A stretch of DNA of 64,000 bases from Phaeovulum molybdatiresistens (lineage in GTDB: Bacteria > Pseudomonadota > Alphaproteobacteria > Rhodobacterales > Rhodobacteraceae). Position 1 is the first letter of the stretch. Each line of letters opens with the position of its first letter. Of the stretch, positions 47,401-53,641 are shown piece by piece. A program made the position numbers and the translations under genes. The stretch lies in contig NZ_JAMJFX010000006.1 of the NCBI RefSeq assembly GCF_023544865.1, positions 62,001 to 126,000 on the forward strand, written 5' to 3'. The notes under the pieces were generated by a model, which was given only the letters and a program-made list of their open reading frames with translations, made no database searches and was not told where the DNA came from.

Positions 47401-48202
47401 CCAACAGATGAAAGACACCCGTGTAAAACAGCGCGACGGTGACCCGATGGCGCGTGATCGCCGCAACCAGATCGTCCAGCGACGGCTTGGCCACCGCCAC
47501 GATCGCCACCGTGCCCCCCACCAGAAGCGCGGGCCAGAATTCCTGACAGGCGCCGTCACAGGCGATGGTCGAGGAATGCAACGACACATCGCCGGGCAGC
47601 ACCTGGCCCAGCGGCTGATCAAAGCCGATCCGCGCAATCGCGCGCTGCGCCACGACCACGCCCTTTGGCCGCCCCGTCGAGCCCGAGGTATAGATGACAT
47701 AGCCCACATCGCGGCCGGTTGCCTGCGGCCAGACCTGATCGTCCGGCACGGGCCGGGCGATGCAATCGTCTATGTCCAGCACCGGAACGCCCGGTCCCGC
47801 GAGCGGCACGACAAGATCGCGCAGCGCCCCGGGACACAGGATCGCCGCAGGCGCCGCATCCGACAGAATGAAGGCGATCTGTTCGCGCGCATAGCCCGGG
47901 TCCAGCGGCACATAGGCCGCGCCCGCCCGCAAGATGCCCAGCATCGCCAGCTGCACCTCGATCGCGCGGGACGACACGATAGCAACCCTGTCCCCCGGCG
48001 CCACCCCCGCCGCGATCAGGGCCACCGCAATGGCCCCCGCCGCGCGGGCGGTTTCGGCATAGCTGAGCGCGCGGTCGCCAGACACAAGCGCGGGATGATC
48101 TGGAATGATCGCACAGACCCGGGCGAAACAATCATAAAGTCCAAGCGCGGGATCGAAATTCAGCGCCTCAAGTCGGGCAACCTCATGCTGTTGCATCCGC
48201 AC
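38417..48202 (-). CDS. Giant hybrid NRPS-PKS: A-PCP-KS-AT-ACP-aminotransferase-C-A-PCP
   Basis: 3261 residues from a GTG at 48202 (AAAGG 6 nt upstream); an ATG at 48196 is equally possible. Domains: A1 about 15-530 (TSGSTGRPKGV, NLYGPTEGTVF, NKIDRK); PCP1 Ser575 (GGTSLQ); KS about 639-1068 with Cys817 (GTACSTSL), HGTATPLGDPIE and KGNIGHLDAAAG; AT about 1165-1455 with Ser1260 (GHSVGE) and HAFH, indicating malonyl; ACP Ser1592 (LGFDSL); class III PLP aminotransferase about 1720-2130, Lys2031 (YGKVVGGGM); C about 2165-2600 with HHIVCDG (His2350, Asp2354); A2 about 2640-3125; PCP2 Ser3199 (LGADSL). No KR, DH, ER, methyl-transfer, epimerase, TE or reductase domain is seen. The order KS-AT-ACP-AMT-C-A-PCP recalls McyE/MycA-type beta-amino-acid-forming modules. 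Predicted product: aminoacyl-beta-aminoacyl-aminoacyl thioester. It lies within an EPS locus with a PPTase. Confidence 0.93.
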   Translation of the reverse strand: MRMQQHEVARLEALNFDPALGLYDCFARVCAIIPDHPALVSGDRALSYAETARAAGAIAVALIAAGVAPGDRVAIVSSRAIEVQLAMLGILRAGAAYVPLDPGYAREQIAFILSDAAPAAILCPGALRDLVVPLAGPGVPVLDIDDCIARPVPDDQVWPQATGRDVGYVIYTSGSTGRPKGVVVAQRAIARIGFDQPLGQVLPGDVSLHSSTIACDGACQEFWPALLVGGTVAIVAVAKPSLDDLVAAITRHRVTVALFYTGVFHLLAEHRPEAFSGMRLVFAGGDVVAPGHARRVKDLYPDLCLCNLYGPTEGTVFCTTHQITAADLQGGPLPIGRPEAHTDCFVLDEALQDLGPGQVGQLALAGIGVADGYLNLPDQTAQRFVPDPRPGHVGRVYLTGDLVRQRADGVFEFLGRVDRQVKIGGRRIELDEVEHVMRKLPGLANAAVEVIAPAGADRRIAAFVKPAGAMPGDERAFVRDLMAQLNAVLPEGMLPRFTMVLPDLPLTNANKIDRKTLVALAQTRLASEAGAGPAPDAGDMGPARMTAIITEIWQQILGPGPISPEATFFEAGGTSLQLMRAHAALESWLGLRFDITLLFETARLRDLALRLADLAAQAPKAAAGAVAAPARAARPDLPPGAIAIIGLSGRFPGADGLDQFWRHIRAGDNLIPRFRPDEIEDSYTPDQRAAPNYVPARPWLPDAEMFDAPFFGMYPREAAVADPQGRVFLEVAYEALEDAGHDPRRFDGGIGVFAGASLSTYLLHNLLADRAASDDLTSGFQVGNYNELTGNVTDSVATRVAYKLGLTGPAFSIGTACSTSLTAIAQAVVNLRARACDMAIAGGVSITFPQRRGYFCLEGGMVSPDGVCRPFDKDAGGTVFGHGAGAVVLRRLEDALADGDQIYAVIRGVGINNDGADKIAYTAPSVTGQSRAIRMAYADAGYGPETVSYVECHGTATPLGDPIELRSLTLAFGPGQGPGSCAIGSVKGNIGHLDAAAGVMGVIKTALMFRHGEIPVVANFRALNPKIDLSDAPFRVPERTEAWASAGPRRAGVSSFGVGGTNVHLTLEEPPPRLDPPRPDTVQILPLAAKSPEALAAMHDRLATALAAADAPALCDVAFTLQEGRAAYPWRSAIAARDLAGAVAALRKAPAVRRPAPDAAPAVALMFPGQGSQYPGMGSGLYRSEPEFARWIDQGAEILEPILGLNLNSLLCFAEPSDVDAARALRDTRLTQPTLFLTQYACAQLWLARGVRPAAMIGHSVGEFAAAALSGVMDFETGLRIIAARGQLMQDQPGGAMLSVRASLDDLAPHLDGSVDLAARNAPQLNVLAGSHEAIAAMADRLQAAGLACSTLHTSHAFHSRMMDQVCDALARQIAGVTLHAPQIPWVSCVSGTWITEAEARDPAYWAGQARRAVNFADAIATLAASRPTVLLETGAGGVLSAFAAQALTRDGHAGIVQSLPDHTRPVSDEEAMARAFGRLWALGVAVDWARAGPRGARRVSLPAYPFQRKRHWVDPPAASAHPVALVQADAQPLAVTESPAMTMTSAPAAANPAPRKPRLVAELLAMLSDLSGEDLAPEDAGASFLELGFDSLFLGQFTQRLASVYKTSLTFRQLLSDYPSAEALADHLDQTLPPEVAAPAPALAPGVPAPALAQTAPVAVAPLPPPATGLAQVVQAQMQTMQAIFAQQLAALGAAPGAQAALPAPASLAAPSRQLAPAAADPTPADAPAPARQGFAIGRATNAGGGDLTPAQLTFARDLAQAYSARFPKSKAYTQRYRPALADPRTVAGFRAEWKEMVFPVVADRSKGSRLWDIDGNEFIDFVNGFGQTAFGHSPDFVIEAINRQMARGFAIGPQSDLAGPLAERLTSFLGHDRVTFCNTGSEAVMAAMRLARAVTGRDRIVVFGNDYHGQFDEVLVKGKGRGGVPAALPIAPGIPRSGLGNMVVLPYGAPESLDWLRANASEIAAVIVEPVQSRHPELRPAEFVRALRALTQDSGAALVMDEVVTGFRVGPRGMQGEWGIEADMATYGKVVGGGMPIGLLAGKRRFMDALDGGEWAFGDASGPQTAPTFFAGTFVRHPLVLAAVGATLDHIEAQGDDLWRRVAARTGQLVDEMNAHLAARGLPRAVEGYSSWFIMNLTDLDPNATLIFPLMRMKGVHVQVGYAGMGTTAHSEADFRACAEAFAQSLDDLRAVGILADQGGAAAVSAPPAAPVAPRRDIPLTEAQREIWMTSQLSDEASCSFNESASLVLQGDLDVAALERALARVIARHDGLRQRFARTGATFDILDPFPPALPLQDISGVPDPQDALRALLARDAATPIDLVQGPPLRMMLVRRGPRDHVLVVTAHHIVCDGWSYNVVFTDLAALYTEETGGPAADLPPAPSFAAHAAASASTRPRAETIDHWRRVYADLPDLPALPTDRPRGAVKSYAGATVTAQIPEGVMRGARKAGAKQGCTLFTTLFAAVQTVISRLSGSDDVVLGVPTGGQALLPNPDLVGHCVNFLPIRAPIDRRAPMAQHLARVRDAVMAAFDHQDCTYGTLVRELGIERSLGRLPLTEVQFNLEKLAEGMAMGGLQVSTHANPKTAVNFDLFFNVVERRDGLRVDVDYNSDLYDEATVLRWLGHLETLLAEMAADADRPVGTIPLLRQSETDWLAEGLNATAAPIPDGTLHGLIDAVARAMPDRIAIEDAGGQMRYADLLARADAVAAAVQRLLPAPGGRVAVSVARGADCVAAMLGVLKAGHAYVPLDPLQPPARLAAVIGAARADVVIHDGAGAPDPAAGRPCIALADLALGARPAPVVDDPAATAYVIFTSGSTGVPKGVEIGHRAVVNLLQSMLREPGLGRDDVMLAVTTTSFDIAALELFGPLLCGARVVIAPAEDVLDGFRLVARLAQGDITHMQATPTLWMMLLEAGLTPHPGLTMWCGGEPLPADLAGRLLAGGGALWNLYGPTETTIWSAVDRVAPDGRISIGHPIANTELHVLGPLDELVPPGAVGELNIGGAGLARGYFDRPDLTAEAFREVVVNGRARRLYRSGDLARRLADGRIELLGRQDGQIKLRGFRIELGEVEAALRAIDGIAAAAVALRPAPQGGDLLVGYLVRDRDHADPVDPAPILAAQLPGYMVPTAWVSLSDLPKTANGKLDRKALPAPEAQAVVTPLRTPAATPTEQALAAIWQEVLGLDEISTTDTLYALGADSLTVFRIAARMIDAGLNLEARDLLRHPTIRDLAAHADARGTDDPGPARPSLRAFRGGARRNAV

Positions 48203-48596
48203 CCCCCAGCCTTTGCGCCGTGAAGACCGGGCGGATCTGACGATTGTGCATTAGGCGTAATTCCACCCAATGCCGGGCGAAAGACCCGACAGTCGAATGA
48301 TTCCCGTCAATTCACGACTTATTTCTGACAATGATTGCAGAAACGATACGGCAATTCCGGCTATTAAGCGACTCTGTTTTAATTGCGCGCGATTGGATCA
48401 AAGCGGATTCAACTGGCGGTCGATGAATCTCGTATTCCTGCACAATGCGAAATCGAATATCCATTAGCTTGCGAAAAACTCGCAGCCATATATATAAGAT
48501 TAACGCCGCAATTCAGAATATGTCGACTTTCACACGAATTGCGGTGGTTCGGGCCAGGCGGGCCACAACAGGTTGAATCCCGGCGCCGCCGCCGAT
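48203..48596. promoter_or_regulatory. AT-rich 394-bp upstream region of the NRPS-PKS
   Basis: Between the synthase start and the small peptide gene the DNA is clearly AT-richer than all flanking genes, especially 48290-48540 (for example CATATATATAAGATTAACG at 48488-48506). No convincing reading frame is present. The plus-strand ORF at 48270-48467 lacks a ribosome site and family features. It probably holds the synthase promoter and sites for an AT-binding regulator such as MucR/Ros, which control EPS genes in Alphaproteobacteria; that regulator is inference. No individual box could be assigned. Confidence 0.5.
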
Positions 48597-48761
48597 CTAC
48601 ACCACAAAGACGCCCAGAATGCCCAGCCAGACCAGCAGGCAGCCGCCGATCACGATCCGGCGCAGCGTGGTGCGGCGGATGCCATCGGTGGCGCAGCCCC
48701 GGCGGGGGCCGGGTGGGGCGTCGGCGGGCCGGAGCCCGGTTGAATGCGGATCAGGCGTCAT
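48597..48761 (-). CDS. 54-residue tail-anchored membrane peptide, paralogue of 51124-51291
   Basis: Reads from ATG 48761 to TAG. The first 30 residues are Pro/Arg/Gly-rich and soluble. Residues 35-54 form one membrane helix, RIVIGGCLLVWLGILG then VFVV. The segment TL-x-RIVI-x-GC-x-x-VW-x-GI-x-G is shared residue for residue with the 55-residue peptide at 51124-51291, at the same distance from the start (Arg at 35 versus 36). Such agreement between two otherwise unrelated reading frames on opposite strands is strong evidence that both are real genes. The function is unknown. A small accessory subunit for a membrane EPS enzyme is a guess. The Shine-Dalgarno sequence is weak. Confidence 0.6.
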   Translation of the reverse strand: MTPDPHSTGLRPADAPPGPRRGCATDGIRRTTLRRIVIGGCLLVWLGILGVFVV

Positions 48762-48838
48762 GCGGCGTTATCTAGCATGATTTGCGCGGGATGCACGGGG
48801 GTCCGCGCACCGCACAGCGCGCATGGGCAGGAAGGCGC

Positions 48839-50104
48839 TTACCGCGCGCGCCGGCCAATCGGGTAAAGTTGCGGCCCCGCCACAGCCCGGGTCTGCGGCG
48901 CCAGAATGCCGTGGTAAAGCCGCTGCAATGCCTCGGCCCAGGCCCCGGGCGTCAGCGCGATCTGCGCCGCCGCGGCGGGCGCGCGCGCGGCCAAGGCGCC
49001 AATCAGGGCATCGTCTTGCGACAGCCGGTGCAGGACCGCGGCCAGATCGCCCGCATCCCCCGCCCGAAACGCCAGACCCGCACCGGCCCGGCAGATGCCT
49101 GCCGCCAGCAACATACTGTCCGACAGGACCACCGGCACCCCTGCTTGCAGCGCCTCAACCGGCACAAGTCCGAAGGGCTCTGGCCCAAGGGTGGGCGAAA
49201 TCACGGCGCGGGCGGCGGCCATCGCGCGGGCAATCCCGGCCCTCTCCGCCCAGCCCGTGCAGGGATATTCGGGATAATCGGCCTGCATCCGCGCCCGGTC
49301 CACCCCATCGCCCACAAAGCGCAGGGCAACACCCGCCCGCCGCGCGGCCTGTGCCAGAACGAAGACGCCCTTGTAGGCGTGCATGTCGCCCACATACAGA
49401 AATTCGCGCGCTGATCGCGGGTCCACAGACTGCGCCAAAAGCGGCTCGACCGGGTTTGCGATCGTCACCACCCGACCCGGCAACCGCAGACGCGGCGCCA
49501 TATCCGCATGGATCAGCACCGTCGTCGCCGCCCCGGACAGGCGCGCAGTGCCGTGGTTCTGGATCAGCTGCCGCGCCACGCGCCATAGCTTTTGCGGATA
49601 GCTGCGCTTGTCGCAATGGCGCGCCACACAGCCCGGTGACAGCGCCCGCCGGTTGCAGGTTGTCCCCGCGCGGAAATCAAAGAAACTGCCACTGGGACAG
49701 GCCAGAAAATAATCATGCGCATGCAGCACCGTGCGCGCCGCACAGCGCGCCAGCGGCGCCAGCACCGCAGGCGACAGGGTCTGATGAAAGCCATGCAGGT
49801 GATAGATCGTGCGCGCATCGTCATGGCGCGCGATCCAATCCGCCAGGGCCCGCCGCGCCGCGTCATTCCAAAGCCCGCTGACCGCCGCGGACAGCGCCCC
49901 CTGATCCAACAGCCGCCGCCCGCCAAGCGCGATCAGCTCCGCCCCCGCCGGGGCCTGATCGCCGCTGTCGCCGGCAAAGATCGTCACCGCAATCCCGGCT
50001 TGCAGCAACAGCCGCGCCTGCAGCAGCGCAAGCCCCGACGCCCCCCCGCGCGCCGACGCGAAATCGGTCAGGATGACCACGCGCGACGGCGCCGCCGGGG
50101 TCAT
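48839..50104 (-). CDS. Glycosyltransferase family 4 (GT-B)
   Basis: 421 residues. The N-terminal Rossmann entry is VVILTDFASARGGASGLALL (glycine-rich acceptor loop). HLHGFHQTLSP and LHAHDYFLACPSGSFF are typical of this subgroup, with a Cys-containing insert CNRRALSPGC. The C-terminal nucleotide-sugar domain has FLYVGDMHAYKGVFVLAQA, GDGVDR, and the E-x7-E region GPEPFGLVPVEALQAGVPVV. It is a retaining transferase using an NDP-sugar at the cytoplasmic membrane face. Its start overlaps the stop of the GT2 gene by 4 nt. Sugar and linkage are not predictable. Confidence 0.88.
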   Translation of the reverse strand: MTPAAPSRVVILTDFASARGGASGLALLQARLLLQAGIAVTIFAGDSGDQAPAGAELIALGGRRLLDQGALSAAVSGLWNDAARRALADWIARHDDARTIYHLHGFHQTLSPAVLAPLARCAARTVLHAHDYFLACPSGSFFDFRAGTTCNRRALSPGCVARHCDKRSYPQKLWRVARQLIQNHGTARLSGAATTVLIHADMAPRLRLPGRVVTIANPVEPLLAQSVDPRSAREFLYVGDMHAYKGVFVLAQAARRAGVALRFVGDGVDRARMQADYPEYPCTGWAERAGIARAMAAARAVISPTLGPEPFGLVPVEALQAGVPVVLSDSMLLAAGICRAGAGLAFRAGDAGDLAAVLHRLSQDDALIGALAARAPAAAAQIALTPGAWAEALQRLYHGILAPQTRAVAGPQLYPIGRRAR

Positions 50105-50994
50105 TCGAAATCCGCCACGCGGTCGGGGCGCAGTCGCCCGCGCATCAGATCGGCCAGCGCCCGCAGGTTGCCGCGCAGCCGTCCACGGCGGTCAACCTCA
50201 GGCTCAGGTCGAAGCGAAAGAACCAAGTTCGCCAACAGGTTACGCGCCATGATCGCAAAGGCGCGGCGCGGGCGCATGGTGCGCTTGGCGCGCAGATACA
50301 GCGGATTGGCGATCTGCGAATAGCCCAGCCGCAGGCCACTGCTGCGCCCCGTCTTGGTGCCCAGATGGATGCCGCGCAGCGCATCGGCCCGCACGATCCG
50401 CCCGCATTGCGCCAGTTGGCGTGAAAAATCCACATCCTCCAGCCAGCCATAAAGTGGCAGCCGCGGATCGAACCGCAGCCCCCGCGCCAGCACATCGCGC
50501 AGCCGGATCGCCATGTTGCAGCCATAGCCGTTATAGACCGCGACCAGATCGCCCGGCCCCGCCTGCGGGGAAAGCGCATCCAGCCGCGCGCGCGCGCCAT
50601 CGGCGTCCAGTCCGGGGCCGTGGATGCCATCGGCCAGCACCGCGCCCGTTGCCATCACAATATCGGAATGATCGCGAAACAGCGCCTCGAGCCGCGCCAG
50701 ATAATCACGCGCCATCAGGAAATCATCGTCCAGAAACAGCAGCACATCGCCCGGCCCGGCGCCTTGCGCCGCGATCTCCAGCGCGCGGTTGCGCTGCCGT
50801 GTCAGCCCGATGTCCGAGCGCTGCAGCACAAGCCTGACCGGCAACCCGGTCAGCGCCGCGGGGTCGATGTCACCTTCGCGGGCAAAGACCACGATCACCA
50901 GATCGGGCCGCCGCGTCTGGCAGGCAATGTCGCGGATCGTGCGCGCCACAACCGCGCGCCGCCCCGTGGTGGGAATGGCGATCACGACGCGCAT
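50101..50994 (-). CDS. Glycosyltransferase family 2 (GT-A)
   Basis: 297 residues from the ATG at 50994, with AGGTGG upstream. An extension to 51072 has no family character. The N-terminus is VVIAIPTTGRRAVVARTI, the nucleotide site is LTRQRNRALEIA, the DXD motif is LLFLDDDFLMARDYL, and a catalytic-base region GWLEDVDFSRQLAQ follows. The C-terminal basic amphipathic helices (RAKRTMRPRRAFAIM) probably bind the membrane. An inverting transferase adding one residue to the lipid-linked EPS repeat unit. Coupled to the GT4 gene. Confidence 0.88.
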   Translation of the reverse strand: MRVVIAIPTTGRRAVVARTIRDIACQTRRPDLVIVVFAREGDIDPAALTGLPVRLVLQRSDIGLTRQRNRALEIAAQGAGPGDVLLFLDDDFLMARDYLARLEALFRDHSDIVMATGAVLADGIHGPGLDADGARARLDALSPQAGPGDLVAVYNGYGCNMAIRLRDVLARGLRFDPRLPLYGWLEDVDFSRQLAQCGRIVRADALRGIHLGTKTGRSSGLRLGYSQIANPLYLRAKRTMRPRRAFAIMARNLLANLVLSLRPEPEVDRRGRLRGNLRALADLMRGRLRPDRVADFE

Positions 50995-51123
50995 GGGGCC
51001 ACCTGCCACATTTTGGGCACGATTCCGCGCGATCCTACATCTGATAGCGTTTTTCGCTTGATTCGGCGCCAACCCGACAGCATCGTCGGGAAAAGCCTCA
51101 AAACGACAAGAAGGCCTGCAGGC

Positions 51124-51291
51124 ATGTCACAAGAACGCACCGTCACCCTTGGCCAGACCGCCCACCGCCCGTCACCGCTGCGGACCGCGCGTGAATGGTT
51201 CTGCCGGCAATCCGGGCCGACGCTGAACCGGATCGTGATCCTGGGCTGCGGCGTGGTCTGGACGGGGATCATCGGCGCCAGCCTCCTGTAA
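51124..51291 (+). CDS. 55-residue tail-anchored membrane peptide, paralogue of 48597-48761
   Basis: From ATG 51124 (AAGAAGG about 9 nt upstream) to TAA. The soluble N-terminal part (MSQERTVTLGQTAHRPSPLR and so on) is followed by a helix from residue 36, RIVILGCGVVWTGIIG then ASLL. It shares TL-x-RIVI-x-GC-x-x-VW-x-GI-x-G with the peptide at 48597. It sits alone on the plus strand between a GT2 gene (start 50994, opposite direction) and the priming sugar transferase (stop 51309). Too short for most annotation pipelines. The function is unknown. Confidence 0.65.
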   Translation: MSQERTVTLGQTAHRPSPLRTAREWFCRQSGPTLNRIVILGCGVVWTGIIGASLL

Positions 51292-51308
51292 TCAAAGACA
51301 CGCCCGGC

Positions 51309-52013
51309 CTAACAGGCGCCGTTGCCGTTCAGCATCACGCGGATCGTGCGCAGGATGATCCACAGATCCATCCAAAAGCTGCGATAGCGGGCATAATGCA
51401 CGTCCATCCGGACCCGGTCGTCATAGGTCGTGCTGCTGCGGCCCATCACCTGCCACAGCCCGGTCACACCGGGGCGCAACGACAGATAATGTTCAAGATG
51501 ATCGCCATAGCGCCGCGCCTCATCGGCGACGATCGGCCGGGGCCCCACCACCGACATCTCGCCCCGGATCACGTTCCAGAATTGCGGCAGCTCATCCAGG
51601 CTGGTCTTGCGCAGAAACGCACCCAGGCAGGTGATCCGCGGATCGTTCTCCAGCTTCTGGGTCGCCTCCCATTCCGCACGCGCGACCGGATCGCTTTCCA
51701 GGATGCGCTGCAGCCGCGCCTCGGCATCGACCGCCATCGTGCGGAACTTCAGGCACCCGAAGCTTTTGCCATTGTGGCCGACGCGCTGGTGCCGGAAAAA
51801 CACCGGCCCGCCTTCGGTCAGCAGGATCGCGCCCGAAATCAGCAACAGGAAGGGCGCAAAGAACATAAGCGCCAGAATGGAAAAGACCTTGTCGAAAACG
51901 ATTTTAAGCGCAGCGGCAGACCCATTCAATTTACCGCATTCAACCACAGCGCGAAAAGACGTGTTTTCAGTCGCTGATGCGGCATATTTCTTTGTATCTA
52001 CACCAATGCGCAT
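51309..52013 (-). CDS. Priming undecaprenyl-phosphate sugar phosphotransferase
   Basis: 234 residues with GAGGGG before the ATG. It is a single-domain bacterial sugar transferase (PF02397 type). One N-terminal hydrophobic/re-entrant helix is present (VFSILALMFFAPFLLLISGA). The basic region FRHQRVGHNGKSFGCLKFRT leads to the D-E pair region (MAVDAEARL), then LRKTSLDELPQFWNVIRGEM, SVVGPRPI and RPGVTGLWQVMGRSS. It transfers hexose-1-phosphate (glucose or galactose type) to the lipid carrier and so starts the EPS repeat unit. The first 35 residues are low in similarity and encoded by AT-richer DNA. Confidence 0.92.
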   Translation of the reverse strand: MRIGVDTKKYAASATENTSFRAVVECGKLNGSAAALKIVFDKVFSILALMFFAPFLLLISGAILLTEGGPVFFRHQRVGHNGKSFGCLKFRTMAVDAEARLQRILESDPVARAEWEATQKLENDPRITCLGAFLRKTSLDELPQFWNVIRGEMSVVGPRPIVADEARRYGDHLEHYLSLRPGVTGLWQVMGRSSTTYDDRVRMDVHYARYRSFWMDLWIILRTIRVMLNGNGAC

Positions 52014-52201
52014 AGCCCCTCACCAAACCTGAAACCGAATATGTCCGAATACGGCGCGAGAATTCACCCGAATCGAGGCGCCAAATAAAAGCGACCCTAT
52101 CCTTTGGTATTCTATTCTTTTTCCCTTCGAAAATAACCCTGCCCAAATGGTCAATCCGAAATACAGCCATGCCGGGAATCCATTCGCCCCGGCACACCCG
52201 C
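52014..52201. promoter_or_regulatory. AT-rich 188-bp region upstream of the priming transferase
   Basis: AT-richer than the flanking genes, with A/T runs near 52082-52135 and no reading frame. It probably contains the promoter for the gene at 51309-52013 and the 3' end of the wzx transcript. It resembles the region at 48203-48596 in composition. No exact shared box was found by eye. Confidence 0.45.
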
Positions 52202-53641
52202 TCAGGCGATCGGGCGCCGCGCCCGGCGCAGCGTCCGGCGCAACTGGCCATCCAGCGCCAGCAGCACACCGGCGTAAACGCCGACCAGAACCACCGATCC
52301 GGCAACCGCGCGCAACAGCGCCTGAACCCCGTCCAGCGGGAAGGCCCCGCGCAGCGCCAGGGCCGCGCCAAATGCGACCGCCGCAGCCAAAAATCCGCGC
52401 CAGGACCGTGCCAGAATGGCCCGCCAGCTGATGCCGGCGTAATGGCCCAGCACGCGGGCATTGATGACAAAGGCCACCGCGCCTGCCGCCACCTGCGCCC
52501 AAGCGGTGGCAACCATGCCATAGGGCGCCGCGATCAGGATCAGCCCGATCCCGACCGAGGCATTCAGCCCCACCACCACCGGCATCACCCGCACCGCCCC
52601 GGCCAACGACAGGACCGGCTCCAGCGCAAAGCCGGTGGCGAACAGCGCCTGCGCCAACGCCAGCACCTGCACCACCGGCACCGCCGGGCGCCATTGCTCC
52701 CCCAACAGGCCCACCGTCACATCCTCGGCAAACAGGGCCAGGCAGGCGAACAGGGGCACCGAAATCGCCAGCAGCGCGGGGAAGAACCGATTGGCACGCG
52801 CGCGAAAGCCGGTGGTTCCGCCCACCGCATCGCGGCTGCGGCGAAACAGGCTCCAGGCCAGGACGCGGGTGGGCTCGCCCAGCACCTCGCTCAAGACCAG
52901 CGACAGACGCTCGCCCACGCGGTAATAGCCCGCCGCCGCCGCACCAAAGGCTCCGCCGACAATGAAGGTCGCGGTGTGGACGCGCAGATTGGTCATCAGC
53001 CGAACGACAACGATCCGCGCCCAGAACCGCAGCGCCGCCCGCAGGTCGTCGCGCGGCACCCAGGGCGCGGGCGCCAGGCGCACCACCGCCAGCCCCAGCG
53101 CAAGCCACACGAAGGTGCCCGCGATCCGCCCGAGAGCCAGCGCAAAGACCCCATATCCGGCCCGCAGCGCCACGACCGACACCACCAGATGCACCAGATC
53201 GGCGGTGATGGCGATCAGCGCCGCGGCGGACAGCCGGTCCTGCCAGTTCATGATCCCGGCCACCGTATTGCCCGCGCTTGCCAGCAGGATCGTCAGCGCG
53301 AACAGCTGCATCAGCGGTGCCACCTGCGGATTGGACGTGACCAGCGGCACCAGCAGGCTGAACCCCAGTGCAATGCCCGTCAGCACCGCGCCGCCGATCA
53401 GCGCCAGCGTCAGCACCCGGCGCAGGCCCGCCACCGGCCCTTGCCATTGCATCACATATTCCGGCCACCCCGCCCCGGCGACCAAGGCCAGCAGCATCGA
53501 CCAGGCCGACACGATCGCAAAGACGCCGAATTCGGCCGGCGCCATGATCTTGGCGGCGTAGAGAAAGATCAGGAACTGCGCGCCATGCGAGAAGACCCGC
53601 GATACCGCCGTCAGGACCCCGCCGCGCATTGCCCCGCTCAT
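52202..53641 (-). CDS. Wzx-type oligosaccharide flippase
   Basis: 479 residues, twelve to fourteen membrane helices (MATE/Wzx superfamily). It begins AVSRVFSHGAQFLIFLYAAK then IMAPAEFGVFAI, the classical start of lipid III flippases, and has a central GAAAAGYYRVGERLSLVLSE loop between the two six-helix bundles. It translocates undecaprenyl-PP-linked repeat units to the periplasmic side. Its start overlaps the stop of the Wzy-like gene by 4 nt. It lies between the priming transferase and the polymerase, as in Wzx/Wzy-dependent clusters. Confidence 0.9.
   Translation of the reverse strand: MSGAMRGGVLTAVSRVFSHGAQFLIFLYAAKIMAPAEFGVFAIVSAWSMLLALVAGAGWPEYVMQWQGPVAGLRRVLTLALIGGAVLTGIALGFSLLVPLVTSNPQVAPLMQLFALTILLASAGNTVAGIMNWQDRLSAAALIAITADLVHLVVSVVALRAGYGVFALALGRIAGTFVWLALGLAVVRLAPAPWVPRDDLRAALRFWARIVVVRLMTNLRVHTATFIVGGAFGAAAAGYYRVGERLSLVLSEVLGEPTRVLAWSLFRRSRDAVGGTTGFRARANRFFPALLAISVPLFACLALFAEDVTVGLLGEQWRPAVPVVQVLALAQALFATGFALEPVLSLAGAVRVMPVVVGLNASVGIGLILIAAPYGMVATAWAQVAAGAVAFVINARVLGHYAGISWRAILARSWRGFLAAAVAFGAALALRGAFPLDGVQALLRAVAGSVVLVGVYAGVLLALDGQLRRTLRRARRPIA

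Noticed and set aside
38417..48202. Methyl-, keto-reductase or epimerase domains within the synthase
   Set aside because: I looked between AT and ACP, between ACP and aminotransferase, and after each carrier. Those stretches are Pro/Ala-rich linkers without SAM or NAD(P) motifs.
48270..48467. 65-codon plus-strand ORF in the AT-rich region upstream of the synthase
   Set aside because: No ribosome site, no hydrophobic or conserved segment, and composition unlike genes in the window. Treated as regulatory DNA.
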